64,000 bases of DNA from Chloroflexota bacterium. GTDB lineage: Bacteria; Chloroflexota; Dehalococcoidia; FW602-bin16. Position 1 is the stretch's first letter; each line of letters begins with the position of its first letter. The notes under the pieces were generated by a model, which was not told where the DNA came from, did no database searches, and worked only from the letters and a program-made list of their open reading frames with translations. Made by a program: the position numbers and the translations under genes. The DNA is taken from assembly GCA_004297765.1 (NCBI GenBank), contig SCTZ01000043.1, positions 1 to 64,000 of the forward strand. Direction: 5' to 3'. Below, one piece after another: positions 41,178 to 49,940 of this stretch.

Positions 41178-43430
41178 GTGAGCGCAAACACCGTCGTAGG
41201 TCGCACAGCAGATAGTCGCGCAAAGGGGCTTCTGTTGGTCATTGCCATGATCGCTGCTGCCCTGCTTCTCTTTGCCATGGCTGGAACAGCACAGGCCGAC
41301 GATCCGGTCCCCTCGTCGACACCGGATCCGGTCGCTGCGCCCTTGCCCGCTCCGACCGTTATCCAGGAGCATCGGACTTACAACGTCTTCAACTTTCCGG
41401 TGATTGGCGATGTGCTGGACGCCGTGCTGAAGGGCCTGAGCGATTCCCTGAGGAAAGGGGTTCAGCCCACCTTTGGAACGTTGAGTCTGATCCTGAAGAC
41501 ACCTACTCTGGCCTCCGATGGCCAAAGCGGTGGCGACCAGCTCAACTTCTACGCCATCGTCGAGCCATTGTGGCGACTTGCGACGCTCCCCATGGCCGGC
41601 CTGCTGGGATTCGTGCTTCTTCTCTACAGTGGCGTGGCTATGCAGGTCTCGGCCGCCAGCCGTAGCGCCCGCGGTGTGGGGGCAAACATGGAGGGTCTTG
41701 TCGCTACTCTCGGCGGTATCGTTCTCGCCGCCTTCTCCCTGCAAGCCTTCCATCTGGCCAATGAAGCCGGTAACGTGCTGGTCGACATGATCATGCAGGC
41801 TCCAGGTCCGGGTCAGGGCACGGACCTGAGTCTGATGGCCGCAAGCGTCCTCTCGGGAGCGGGTATCGCCGGGCCTCTTGGCACGATCATCACCGGTGTC
41901 ATTCTCCTCATCCCGACGCTCCTTCTGGTGATGATGGCTGTCGCCCGCTGGGCTCTCTTCTTCGTGGTCGCGGTCCTCTCGCCTCTGGCGGCCGTCGCAC
42001 TGGGCTCTGCACCAACCAAGCGCCTTGCGTCCTTGTGGGTCCAGATGTTCCTTTTCGTCATGCTTCTGGGTCCCGTCAATGCCATCCTGCTTCGCTCCAT
42101 CCAGGCGCTCTACGGTGTAGCCCTGGGTTCTCTAGGCCATCTCGAAGACGTTCCCCGAGCGGTCGCCAGCGGAGCGGTGATGTTCGGACTGCTCTCCATG
42201 GCCGGCGCATTGAACTACGCTGCCATTCAGAAGGCCTTCGGTGTTGCCCTTGGCTGGGTTTCGACAGGGGTTTCGGTAGCCGTGGGAGCGGTCGCATTCG
42301 CGGGAGCAGCCGCCGGCGGTGTCGCGGCCGGGGGCGGACTAGCCGCTCTGGGCACGTCTTTGGGTAGCCTGGGTGGCAAGGCTATGGGCGTCAGGGATAC
42401 CGCTAGCGGAGATGCCTTAGCATCGGCGGCGATCCGCCCCAGTCCCGGCAACGCGGGCCCTTGGGGAACAGGTTTGCACACGCCTGGACTGACGGCGGAG
42501 ATAGGTTCCTTGGACCTGGGGAAAGGACAGCACGCCGAAGAGTCGTCTGATGGTGCCGGCGAAACACCCGAGGACTGGCGCCGTCAGTACCGCTCCCGCC
42601 GCAGAGAAGGATTCGACTGGAACCGGGCGGCAACTGTGGGCGGCTCACTGGCCGCTTTGGCTCCGGGTTTCCCCGGCCGTATGGGCATGGCGGCGCGCCT
42701 TCTGGGAATGTCCGGGATGGTCGAGGAGCGCTTCAATCGTGGGGTAGCAGAGCGAGATCTTGCCAGAGAGGAGGCACGGGAGAGGTCGACCTTGGCCGAC
42801 TTGCAGCAGCAGCGAAGCCTTATCTTCGGTCGCCCATCCGGACCAGAACAAGTCGAGAGGGCCAACGCCATCGACCGTGCCGTGGCCACCGTCGCACGAA
42901 GAACCGCGGACCACGAAGGGCTGCGCGGGGGGCTGGCCAATTTGGGTCGCTCGGCTCTGAGCCAGTCCGCGATCGGCGACCCCTACGGCGGCGTCGCCGG
43001 CCTGGGAGGAGAATCAGGGGGAAACGAGCGGTCTCGCATCGAGCGTACGACAGGCCTCTACCTGGAATCGGAGCTTATGAGTCGAGGGAGTTTGCGCGGA
43101 GAGCCCGTCTATGCCATGGGCGAGGAAGGAACGGACCGGATGAATTCTCTGGTCGCGGATGGCCTCGGCCGTTCTCTGGGACTAGGTAATGGCGTCGATT
43201 GGCAAAGCGCCGGCTCGACCGATGGCGCGCAGTTGCGCGCGCAAACGGTGGCATTGGTTGAGCGCTTGCGAGCTGTGGGTCAGCTGCCACAGGGACGCGC
43301 CTACGCCGAGGAGCTGGGGCGAGATCCGCATCTGGCGGGAAGCACGAAAGCCCTCTCTTTGCTGGAATCCTACGTGACACAGTTGGAGCAAAGTCGCGCG
43401 ACGACAGATCAGCCGGGCAAGATATCGTAG
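41178..43430 (+). CDS. VirB6/TrbL-like polytopic membrane protein
   Basis: About 750 aa from GTG 41178 (GGAGG 7 bases upstream); ATG 41163 overlaps the preceding stop and is an alternative. An exported N-terminus (signal ending near AQADD) precedes about six helices between residues ~140 and ~410. A ~340-residue hydrophilic C-terminal tail rich in Arg/Glu and Gly follows. This layout is that of the VirB6/TrbL channel proteins of type IV secretion systems. The long tail might face the cytoplasm and contact the ATPases. Confidence 0.7.
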   Translation: MSANTVVGRTADSRAKGLLLVIAMIAAALLLFAMAGTAQADDPVPSSTPDPVAAPLPAPTVIQEHRTYNVFNFPVIGDVLDAVLKGLSDSLRKGVQPTFGTLSLILKTPTLASDGQSGGDQLNFYAIVEPLWRLATLPMAGLLGFVLLLYSGVAMQVSAASRSARGVGANMEGLVATLGGIVLAAFSLQAFHLANEAGNVLVDMIMQAPGPGQGTDLSLMAASVLSGAGIAGPLGTIITGVILLIPTLLLVMMAVARWALFFVVAVLSPLAAVALGSAPTKRLASLWVQMFLFVMLLGPVNAILLRSIQALYGVALGSLGHLEDVPRAVASGAVMFGLLSMAGALNYAAIQKAFGVALGWVSTGVSVAVGAVAFAGAAAGGVAAGGGLAALGTSLGSLGGKAMGVRDTASGDALASAAIRPSPGNAGPWGTGLHTPGLTAEIGSLDLGKGQHAEESSDGAGETPEDWRRQYRSRRREGFDWNRAATVGGSLAALAPGFPGRMGMAARLLGMSGMVEERFNRGVAERDLAREEARERSTLADLQQQRSLIFGRPSGPEQVERANAIDRAVATVARRTADHEGLRGGLANLGRSALSQSAIGDPYGGVAGLGGESGGNERSRIERTTGLYLESELMSRGSLRGEPVYAMGEEGTDRMNSLVADGLGRSLGLGNGVDWQSAGSTDGAQLRAQTVALVERLRAVGQLPQGRAYAEELGRDPHLAGSTKALSLLESYVTQLEQSRATTDQPGKIS

Positions 43431-43445
43431 AAAGGAGCGCACCCT

Positions 43446-43976
43446 ATGCAGCAGTGGATACCCAGAGGCCACACTCTCGAGCCGAAGATATGGGGCGAGG
43501 TCGGACTTCGACAAGCTCTCTACATCGGCCTAGGGGTTCTGTGCGGAATCCTGTTCCTCTTCGCTCTGTCTCCCTTTGGGCTGGTGGTGCGCGTCGGCGG
43601 GCTGATACTACCGCCCTGCTTGGGCGCTGTCGTCGGCTTTCTGCGCATCAAGGGTCTCATGCCGGAGCGCTACCTCTTCCATCGACTCCGCTTTCGCCTG
43701 CGACGGGCTGGCACGCTCGGCGTCTGGGAGACGGCTGTATCGATGGGGCTAAAGAGAGATATCTGGCTGAGGAGCGCTCCTGCCACAGAGGAGCGTGTTA
43801 CGCCTGAGCCAGCTCCCGCCAGGCCGATCCCGAAACCAGTCAGCCACCGGCCCAGCGCGTCCGCGCCCGTCGCCTACGTGGTCGAGGCAGGAGCATTCGG
43901 ATTCCTATTCACACTGGTGGCCTGGGCGGTCGCCAGCGGAATGCTTTCGTACGCCGCACGAGGCGTGCTCCCGTAG
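43446..43976 (+). CDS. PrgI-family (VirB3-like) membrane protein
   Basis: A 176-aa protein with a short N-terminal hydrophilic part (WIPRGHTLEPKIWG), two adjacent helices (ALYIGLGVLCGILFLFAL and VVRVGGLILPPCLGAVVGFL), a KGLMPERYLFHRLRFRLRR segment, and a third helix at the C-terminus. The first part matches the PrgI family of Gram-positive conjugation systems, which precedes VirB4 as here. Confidence 0.65.
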   Translation: MQQWIPRGHTLEPKIWGEVGLRQALYIGLGVLCGILFLFALSPFGLVVRVGGLILPPCLGAVVGFLRIKGLMPERYLFHRLRFRLRRAGTLGVWETAVSMGLKRDIWLRSAPATEERVTPEPAPARPIPKPVSHRPSASAPVAYVVEAGAFGFLFTLVAWAVASGMLSYAARGVLP

Positions 43977-43987
43977 GAGGCAAGAGC

Positions 43988-44737
43988 GTGAAGACGAGTG
44001 GCAAGGACGACAGACCAAAACTCTGGTCCACACGCAATCCCTCCTGGCTTCCCGTCGAGAGAACGATGGGAGATATGGTGGTGCTGGGCGACGGCGCCAT
44101 GGTCGCCGCTTTGGAGGTGTTTCCCGTGGACACCGCCCTCATGTCTCAAGAGGAAGTCCAGACCTATATCGTCAGGTTCTGGCAGGGGCTACGTACCCTC
44201 CATTTCCCCGTGAGCATGTATGTGGGAACGCGCCGCCAGAACGTGGCGAGCTATCTGGAGAGAGCAACTCAGCGCCTGGATCGGCTGGCCGAGAGTCAGA
44301 GTCACCAGGACGGATTCTTTGGGATGCTCCTGGAAGAGCAGTGCCGTCTGCTGGAAGTCTTGCTGACCGAGCACCTGCGCTCCCGCTACACCTTGCTAGT
44401 CGTGTCCCAGAGCTCCGCCTCAGGACTCAAAGGAATGACAAGATCCCTGATCAAACCCGGAGACGCGAAACCGCTGGGTTTGAAAACCACGCAAGATGTG
44501 GCGCGGGGAGAGCTCGAGCTCAAGCTAAAGAAGATCGACGACCTTCTCCGCCACATCGGCCTCAAATACACGCGCTGCAGTGGAAAAGGGCTCGCGCTCG
44601 AGCTCCTGCGGCTATCGAGACCGGATTTCGCGACCGACGACCACACGACACTGGAGGCGCATCTCGAGCCGCAAGTCGTGGTGCGAGGGGACCTGAAAGG
44701 AGATGGAATTGAAAGCGGTTTCCCGCCTCAAAGATAG
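43988..44737 (+). CDS. VirB4 N-terminal domain-like protein (separately encoded)
   Basis: A 249-aa soluble protein starting with GTG and ending inside the next gene (35-bp overlap). It contains WLPVERTMGDMVVLGDGAMVAALEV, the kind of sequence found at the start of TraC/VirB4 ATPases, and a long helical middle. No nucleotide-binding motif is present. With the following gene it looks like a VirB4 split into two proteins. Confidence 0.65.
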   Translation: MKTSGKDDRPKLWSTRNPSWLPVERTMGDMVVLGDGAMVAALEVFPVDTALMSQEEVQTYIVRFWQGLRTLHFPVSMYVGTRRQNVASYLERATQRLDRLAESQSHQDGFFGMLLEEQCRLLEVLLTEHLRSRYTLLVVSQSSASGLKGMTRSLIKPGDAKPLGLKTTQDVARGELELKLKKIDDLLRHIGLKYTRCSGKGLALELLRLSRPDFATDDHTTLEAHLEPQVVVRGDLKGDGIESGFPPQR

Positions 44738-46580
44738 ATTCTCGAAAAGGGCTGATAATCAGACGCTAGAGGAAAACACCTTCTCGCGAGGCACGCTCTC
44801 GCTGCGGGATCTGGTAGCGCCCCATAGATTCCAGCAGACCCTCACCACGTACAGCCTCGGAGACGGCCATGTCGCCAGGGTGTGGCGAGTGTACGATTAC
44901 TTATCGCCCTGCTCTCGGCCGCGCATCGAGGAGCTCTACGCTCTGCCCTTCGAGCTCCGCTTTCTCCTCCACGCCGAGCGCATCGACGATTTCGTGGCCC
45001 GGCAGAGCCTCGAGCACCAGCGGGCCATGCTGGGTGGGCAACAGCAGTTCTCTGCCTCGCGCGGGCAGCTCCAGAGCTACGTGTCGCAGGCCACCCTGGA
45101 GAGCGTCGATACGGCCCTTCGAGAGTTGGATGGGCCGAGACGGGATTCGCTCTTCTACTTCAGCCTGCTCGTGCAGCTCAACTGCCGCACCGGCGAAGAG
45201 CTGGAGCGACAATCGAAAGAACTGGAGCTCGCCTTCAAGAACGTGGGCTTCATGGCCGCCACCTGCGACGGACTCATGGAAGAGGCCTACCGCAGCATGC
45301 TGCCATTGGGACGCCCGGAGGTGCGGACTGATCGCCTGATGAACGCCAGCGGCGTCACCCTCTTCTTCCCGTTCTACCACGCCGAATACGTGGACCCCGA
45401 CGGCTTTTACTTCGGCGTGCATCGCCAGTCGGCCACCCTGGTCGTGCAGAACATCTTCAAGGGCAACGGCAACACGGTCCTCGTGGGTCGGCCGGGATCG
45501 GGGAAGAGCGCCCTCTTCAAGACCGTTGCCCTTCAAGCCGCCTGCTATGGCATGGACGTCTACCTTCTCGACCTAGAGGACGAGTATCGGCCGCTGGTGG
45601 AGGCCCTCCATGGCACCTACATCGACATGAGCCCGCAGGGGGGCGCCCACGTGAACGCCATGCGCCTCGATCCCGAAGATCCCGATGGCTATGCCGGGCA
45701 GTATGCCGACATCCAGGCGCTTATCGAAGTCATCAACCGGCGCGGGCTGGATGCCGCGGAATCGAGCGTCCTCAATACGTGTCTCATCGAAACCTATCGG
45801 CAGTTCGGCATCGACGTGGAGGACGATGGCACCTGGAGCGTGGAGCCCCAGCCCCGGTTGGAGCACCTGTGCGCCGTTCTCGAATCCTCGCCCACCCTGC
45901 GGGAACGGGATCTCGCCAAAGTCGGTCAGGGACTGGCCCTCGTGCTCGAGCCCTACGTGGCGGGTCCGTACCGTGACACCTTCAGCCAGGATACCAACGT
46001 GGACCTGAGAAATCGGGTGATAGGCTTCGGCTTTGCCGGTATTCGCGACGACCATTTGAAAGTGATCCGGGTCTTTCAGGCTCTGCGTCTCATTGGCGGA
46101 AGGGCCCTCTCGGGAAAGCGTCTCTCACTCATCGGAGTAGACGAGGCCTGGTGGTATTTCGGTCAGGCCGGAGCCGTGGAAGCCCTGAGCGCCTTCTCTC
46201 GTCGCTGTCGCAAGCGCGGAGCCTCCGTGTGGTTTCTGACCCACCAGCCCGAGGATTTCCTGGCCGGCCCCGATACACGCCAGATCCTGTCCAGCGCCCA
46301 AACCGTGATCCTGATGAATCTGGCCCGCGGCTCTGCCGAGGAGTTGCGCAAGGTGTGCGAGCTCTCGGACAGGGAGATCGATGACATCACCAATCTCTCG
46401 CCGGGATCCTTCGTGCTCGTCATTCGCGACGCAGAGCGCCACGTCACCCACCATATTCCGGTGGAGCTCGTCGTCGTGCCCCGCTGGTGGGAGATGCTGG
46501 ACACGAGCTACCGCCGAGTGGAGGAGGCATCCAAACGGGAGAGCAGGAATGGGGAAGAAAGGCGGGCGGGATGGGCGTAG
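44703..46580 (+). CDS. VirB4/TraC-like secretion ATPase
   Basis: A 625-aa ATPase. Walker A GRPGSGKS is at residues 262-269. The VirB4-type YLLDLEDEYRPLVEALHGTYIDMSPQ follows, then Walker B IGVDEAWW and the C-terminal VWFLTHQPEDFL and LMNLARGS motifs. It energises T4SS assembly and substrate transfer at the inner membrane. Its N-terminal domain is partly supplied by the preceding gene. Confidence 0.88.
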   Translation: MELKAVSRLKDRFSKRADNQTLEENTFSRGTLSLRDLVAPHRFQQTLTTYSLGDGHVARVWRVYDYLSPCSRPRIEELYALPFELRFLLHAERIDDFVARQSLEHQRAMLGGQQQFSASRGQLQSYVSQATLESVDTALRELDGPRRDSLFYFSLLVQLNCRTGEELERQSKELELAFKNVGFMAATCDGLMEEAYRSMLPLGRPEVRTDRLMNASGVTLFFPFYHAEYVDPDGFYFGVHRQSATLVVQNIFKGNGNTVLVGRPGSGKSALFKTVALQAACYGMDVYLLDLEDEYRPLVEALHGTYIDMSPQGGAHVNAMRLDPEDPDGYAGQYADIQALIEVINRRGLDAAESSVLNTCLIETYRQFGIDVEDDGTWSVEPQPRLEHLCAVLESSPTLRERDLAKVGQGLALVLEPYVAGPYRDTFSQDTNVDLRNRVIGFGFAGIRDDHLKVIRVFQALRLIGGRALSGKRLSLIGVDEAWWYFGQAGAVEALSAFSRRCRKRGASVWFLTHQPEDFLAGPDTRQILSSAQTVILMNLARGSAEELRKVCELSDREIDDITNLSPGSFVLVIRDAERHVTHHIPVELVVVPRWWEMLDTSYRRVEEASKRESRNGEERRAGWA

Positions 46581-47188
46581 GGAAGGTGGTCGGCTGCGGT
46601 GTGATAGCGGCGGTCCTGCTGCCTCTGTCCGTGGCTCTCTTCTTGGTGGTGGGGCTGCTGGCCTTTATCCAGAGCTTCCCGAGTCCAGAGCTGGTGGCCG
46701 CGGCGACGGATCACCTGGTCGGCGGGGAAAGCTGGGCGGTGCATGGCGGGGACCAACGCGGAGGAAATAGCTTCGGATCGCTGGCGAGCTATGCGTCGGA
46801 GGTCGCCGCGGCGTCTGAGCGCTTCGGTGTCGACCCTCGCCTGGTGATGGCGGTGATGCGCCAGGAGAGCGGCGGTAACCCGTACGCAACCAGCGCAGTC
46901 GGTGCGGCCGGCCTGATGCAGCTCATGCCCGCGACGTTTGCGAGTATGGGATACGACCCTTCGCGCATCTACGAGCCTAGTCTAAACATCGAGGCGGGGA
47001 CACGCTATCTGTCCTCGACACTGGCTGCGTTCGGAGGTGACGTCTACTGGGCCGTGGCCGCGTACAACGCGGGCGGAGGTCAGGCGCGCTGGCTGAAGGA
47101 TACCTATGGCTACGTCCCTGCATCTTTCGCTGGTGGCGAGACCTTCCGGTTTGTGCACAGCGTCCTGACCTTTCTGGAAGGAGCATGA
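46571..47188 (+). CDS. Membrane-anchored lytic transglycosylase (SLT domain)
   Basis: A 205-aa protein with an N-terminal helix (VIAAVLLPLSVALFLVVGLLAF) and a Slt domain: RFGVDPRLVMAVMRQESGGNPYA (catalytic Glu near residue 98), GAAGLMQLMPATF, NIEAGTRYL and AVAAYNAGGG. It opens local holes in peptidoglycan for the secretion apparatus, like VirB1. It overlaps the VirB4-like gene by 10 bp. Confidence 0.88.
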   Translation: MGVGKVVGCGVIAAVLLPLSVALFLVVGLLAFIQSFPSPELVAAATDHLVGGESWAVHGGDQRGGNSFGSLASYASEVAAASERFGVDPRLVMAVMRQESGGNPYATSAVGAAGLMQLMPATFASMGYDPSRIYEPSLNIEAGTRYLSSTLAAFGGDVYWAVAAYNAGGGQARWLKDTYGYVPASFAGGETFRFVHSVLTFLEGA

Positions 47189-47192
47189 CGAC

Positions 47193-47291
47193 ATGGCTTT
47201 CACGCATGTGTGGCTTGGCTTGAGTCTCATTATCGACGGGCCCCTGGATAGCCGGGGAAGCTCATCGACAAGCTGTGGGGCAGAGAAGTGA
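47193..47291 (+). CDS. Possible 32-aa ORF bridging transglycosylase and coupling ATPase
   Basis: ATG 47193, 10 bases after a GGAAGGAG, opens a 32-codon frame (MAFTHVWLGLSLII...) whose TGA overlaps the GTG start of the coupling ATPase. It fills an otherwise empty 100-bp gap in an operon where nearly all genes overlap. It could serve only to couple translation. Confidence 0.35.
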   Translation: MAFTHVWLGLSLIIDGPLDSRGSSSTSCGAEK

Positions 47292-49936
47292 ACGAGGCTA
47301 AGAGATATCGCCTGTTTCGCATCGTCCCACCCCGACAAAACGACACAGGGGTGGGGGCTCTGGTGCACATGATGGAGGCCATGCTTGGAGCAGAGCCCGT
47401 CTGCTTCGAGATTGTTCTCGAGGCGGGAGGCAAGCGGAGCTTCTTCCTACGACTCTCCGAGGCGGTTCCGGCTGCCAGGTGTCTGCCCTTTCTGCGGGGA
47501 GCCCACCCGCAGGTGTCCTGGGAGGAAGTGGCCCTTGATAACGAGCTGGCGCCAGAGTTGGACCCGGCGTATCCCACTCCGGGGAAGCTCGTGGCGCAGG
47601 CCGAGCTACGTCAGCGCAACAACCCCGCTTGCCCCTTGCGCGTGGAGCTGGACGACGATGGCTTTCGCGCTGCCGATCCGATCGTCTCTTTCCTTCACGC
47701 CGGAGACGAACTTGGAGAGGGTGAGAAGCTTCTCCTCCAGGTTGTCGCGCAGCGCCCCAGACGGGACCCGTCTGAGCGGTACAGAGCGATCGCGGCGGGG
47801 GAGATGGGGAAGCCGGTTCGTGAGAGCCTGCGCGCTGCCATACCAGCGCGGCTCGCGATGGGGTTAGGATCCGCCATCCTCCTTGCGCTCCTCGGAGCGT
47901 TGCTCTTCCACGCGGGGAGCTACGTCAAAGGTACGCTGGCCTTCGCCGCGGGTGCGGGACTGGCGGTGGCCTCCGTGTGGCTCTTCAGGACCAGCCGTTG
48001 GATTCTAGAGGTGGACCCTGAGCTTGTCGTCGCCAAGCTGCGCTACCCAGGTTACCGCGCTCAGGTGAGGATCACTGCCTATGGTAGCCGACCACAGGAA
48101 TACCTTGATAGTGCGCTCGCGGTCTACGCCCAGTTGGGAACAGGCGCCACCAACGGTTTCATGCCGAAGTCCGCTTGCTTCGATCCGCGCCTTCCCACGC
48201 TGCAGAGGCAGACCAGACGTAGACTGCTGAGAGACGACTTCTGCTGGTTGAATAGCGCCGAGCTAGCCTTGCTCTGGCATTTCCCGCAGAAAGATGTCGA
48301 GGTCGGAGGACTCGAGCGCACCGCGTTCCCTGCTCTTCTTCCCGCGGGCGACCAGGCCCTCGATGGGGATGACGGATTCTTCGCTGGAGAGACCGATCAT
48401 CCGGAGTCGCGGCGATCTATCTATCTGCCTGGACAGCTCTTGAACGAGCACATCGCCGTGCTGGGCGCCTCCGGCATGGGCAAATCGAACTTGCTGCAAC
48501 TTATCGGCCGCTGGATCATGGAGTCGGGCGGGCAGCTCATTGCCATCGACCCGCACGAGGAGCTCTCCGACTACCTCGCCAGCGCCGTGCCTGAAGCACA
48601 ACGCGAGAAGACCGTCTACCTCAAAGCGGCCAACCGGAATCATCCTTTCGGACTCAACCTCGTCGCCGTCGCACCGGAGCTCGCGGCCGATTACGCCGAT
48701 CTCATGGTGCATCACAGCCAGGAGGCAGTGGATCGGGCCGTGGGTACAGTGCTGTCCACCATGGAGCGGGCTCAGGTGGAAGCCTGGGGGCAGAGGATGC
48801 GCAGTCTCGCGGCCAGCGGTACCAAGCTTATGGCCGAGGTCGGACGGGCCACCGGATTCGACTACACGCTTCTGGACCTGGAGACGCTGCTTGACGACCT
48901 GAACTTCGTTCGGGATCTCCTCACCGTCTACCGTCGGGTCGGCGAGGACCCCATGGTGGTGGGCTACTGGCACGGCGGCTGGATGAGAGCCACCGAGAGC
49001 CAGCGGCGGGAATGGGCCTACTCCACGGTCAACCGGATCAACCTGCTCAAGAGTGGCGTGATGGGGAACATCGTCGGGTCGCGCAAGACCACCCTCGACA
49101 TCGACCGCATCCTCACGGAAGGCTGCCATCTGATCGTCAACGCCGCCACCGGCTGGGAGGAGAACACCCGCATCTTGATGGGCATGCTGCTCGACATGAT
49201 CAACCTATCCATGCGCCGCCAACCCCGCTCGTCCCGGCCGCGCGTCTACGTCATGCTGGACGAGTTTCAGTTGATCAGCGCGGCGAACCTGCAGGGGTTG
49301 GTGAACGAGCTACGCAAATGGGGCGTGCGCTTTGTCGTCGGCACCCAGGGTCTTAGCAGTCTCCCAGACCCCTCGGTCGCCAAAGTGGTCCTGAACAACG
49401 TCCAGCAGGTCTTCGCCTTCAGCGCAGGTCCCGAGGAACAGGAGCTGGCCGCGGGCCTCCTTGGCGAGGCGGTCGAGCCGGAAGCTATCGGCTGTCTGAG
49501 TAGCTTCCACTGCTATGCCCGGCTGCGGCTTAACGGTCGCGTACAGCCCGTCTTTTCCTTCGCGGTGGCCGAGGCGCCACGGGTCAATCGGACCGTTGCG
49601 GAGGAGATTCTAGCGCGCTCACAACGGCGCTGGTGTCGCCCGCTAGAGGAAGTGGCCGCGGAGAGGCGGATCATCGCCGAGAAGTACACCCTGGCCCGTT
49701 ACGACAGGGCCGCCAGTCTAAGCGTCCCGTCACGGGAAGAGACGTCTCTCTCCGCCGCTGCGTGGCTGCCTCAAGAGCGAGACCCCGCGCCACGGTTGCC
49801 CCAGAGCCTCACGCAGACCAAGCCGTCGCGTAGAGAGCGGGCCAAAGCCGGCGGTAAGAAGGGGAAAGAGACTCCGACTGGGCAGCCGCTATCCGGAGAC
49901 TTCGCTTACCAGAAATCGCTTTTCGAGGAGGTGTGA
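47288..49936 (+). CDS. HerA/VirD4-like coupling or DNA-translocase ATPase
   Basis: An 882-aa protein starting with GTG. It has a ~190-residue N-terminal domain, two helices near residues 195-235 (ILLALLGALLFHAGSYV and GAGLAVASVWLF), and a C-terminal P-loop domain. Walker A GASGMGKS is near residue 393 and Walker B VYVMLDEFQ near 654, followed by VGTQGLSSL. This is the layout of type IV coupling or FtsK/HerA-type DNA pumps. The last 80 residues are basic and Pro-rich. In cluster B it would bring substrate, possibly DNA, to the VirB-like channel. Confidence 0.78.
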   Translation: MNEAKRYRLFRIVPPRQNDTGVGALVHMMEAMLGAEPVCFEIVLEAGGKRSFFLRLSEAVPAARCLPFLRGAHPQVSWEEVALDNELAPELDPAYPTPGKLVAQAELRQRNNPACPLRVELDDDGFRAADPIVSFLHAGDELGEGEKLLLQVVAQRPRRDPSERYRAIAAGEMGKPVRESLRAAIPARLAMGLGSAILLALLGALLFHAGSYVKGTLAFAAGAGLAVASVWLFRTSRWILEVDPELVVAKLRYPGYRAQVRITAYGSRPQEYLDSALAVYAQLGTGATNGFMPKSACFDPRLPTLQRQTRRRLLRDDFCWLNSAELALLWHFPQKDVEVGGLERTAFPALLPAGDQALDGDDGFFAGETDHPESRRSIYLPGQLLNEHIAVLGASGMGKSNLLQLIGRWIMESGGQLIAIDPHEELSDYLASAVPEAQREKTVYLKAANRNHPFGLNLVAVAPELAADYADLMVHHSQEAVDRAVGTVLSTMERAQVEAWGQRMRSLAASGTKLMAEVGRATGFDYTLLDLETLLDDLNFVRDLLTVYRRVGEDPMVVGYWHGGWMRATESQRREWAYSTVNRINLLKSGVMGNIVGSRKTTLDIDRILTEGCHLIVNAATGWEENTRILMGMLLDMINLSMRRQPRSSRPRVYVMLDEFQLISAANLQGLVNELRKWGVRFVVGTQGLSSLPDPSVAKVVLNNVQQVFAFSAGPEEQELAAGLLGEAVEPEAIGCLSSFHCYARLRLNGRVQPVFSFAVAEAPRVNRTVAEEILARSQRRWCRPLEEVAAERRIIAEKYTLARYDRAASLSVPSREETSLSAAAWLPQERDPAPRLPQSLTQTKPSRRERAKAGGKKGKETPTGQPLSGDFAYQKSLFEEV

Positions 49937-49940
49937 ACCG

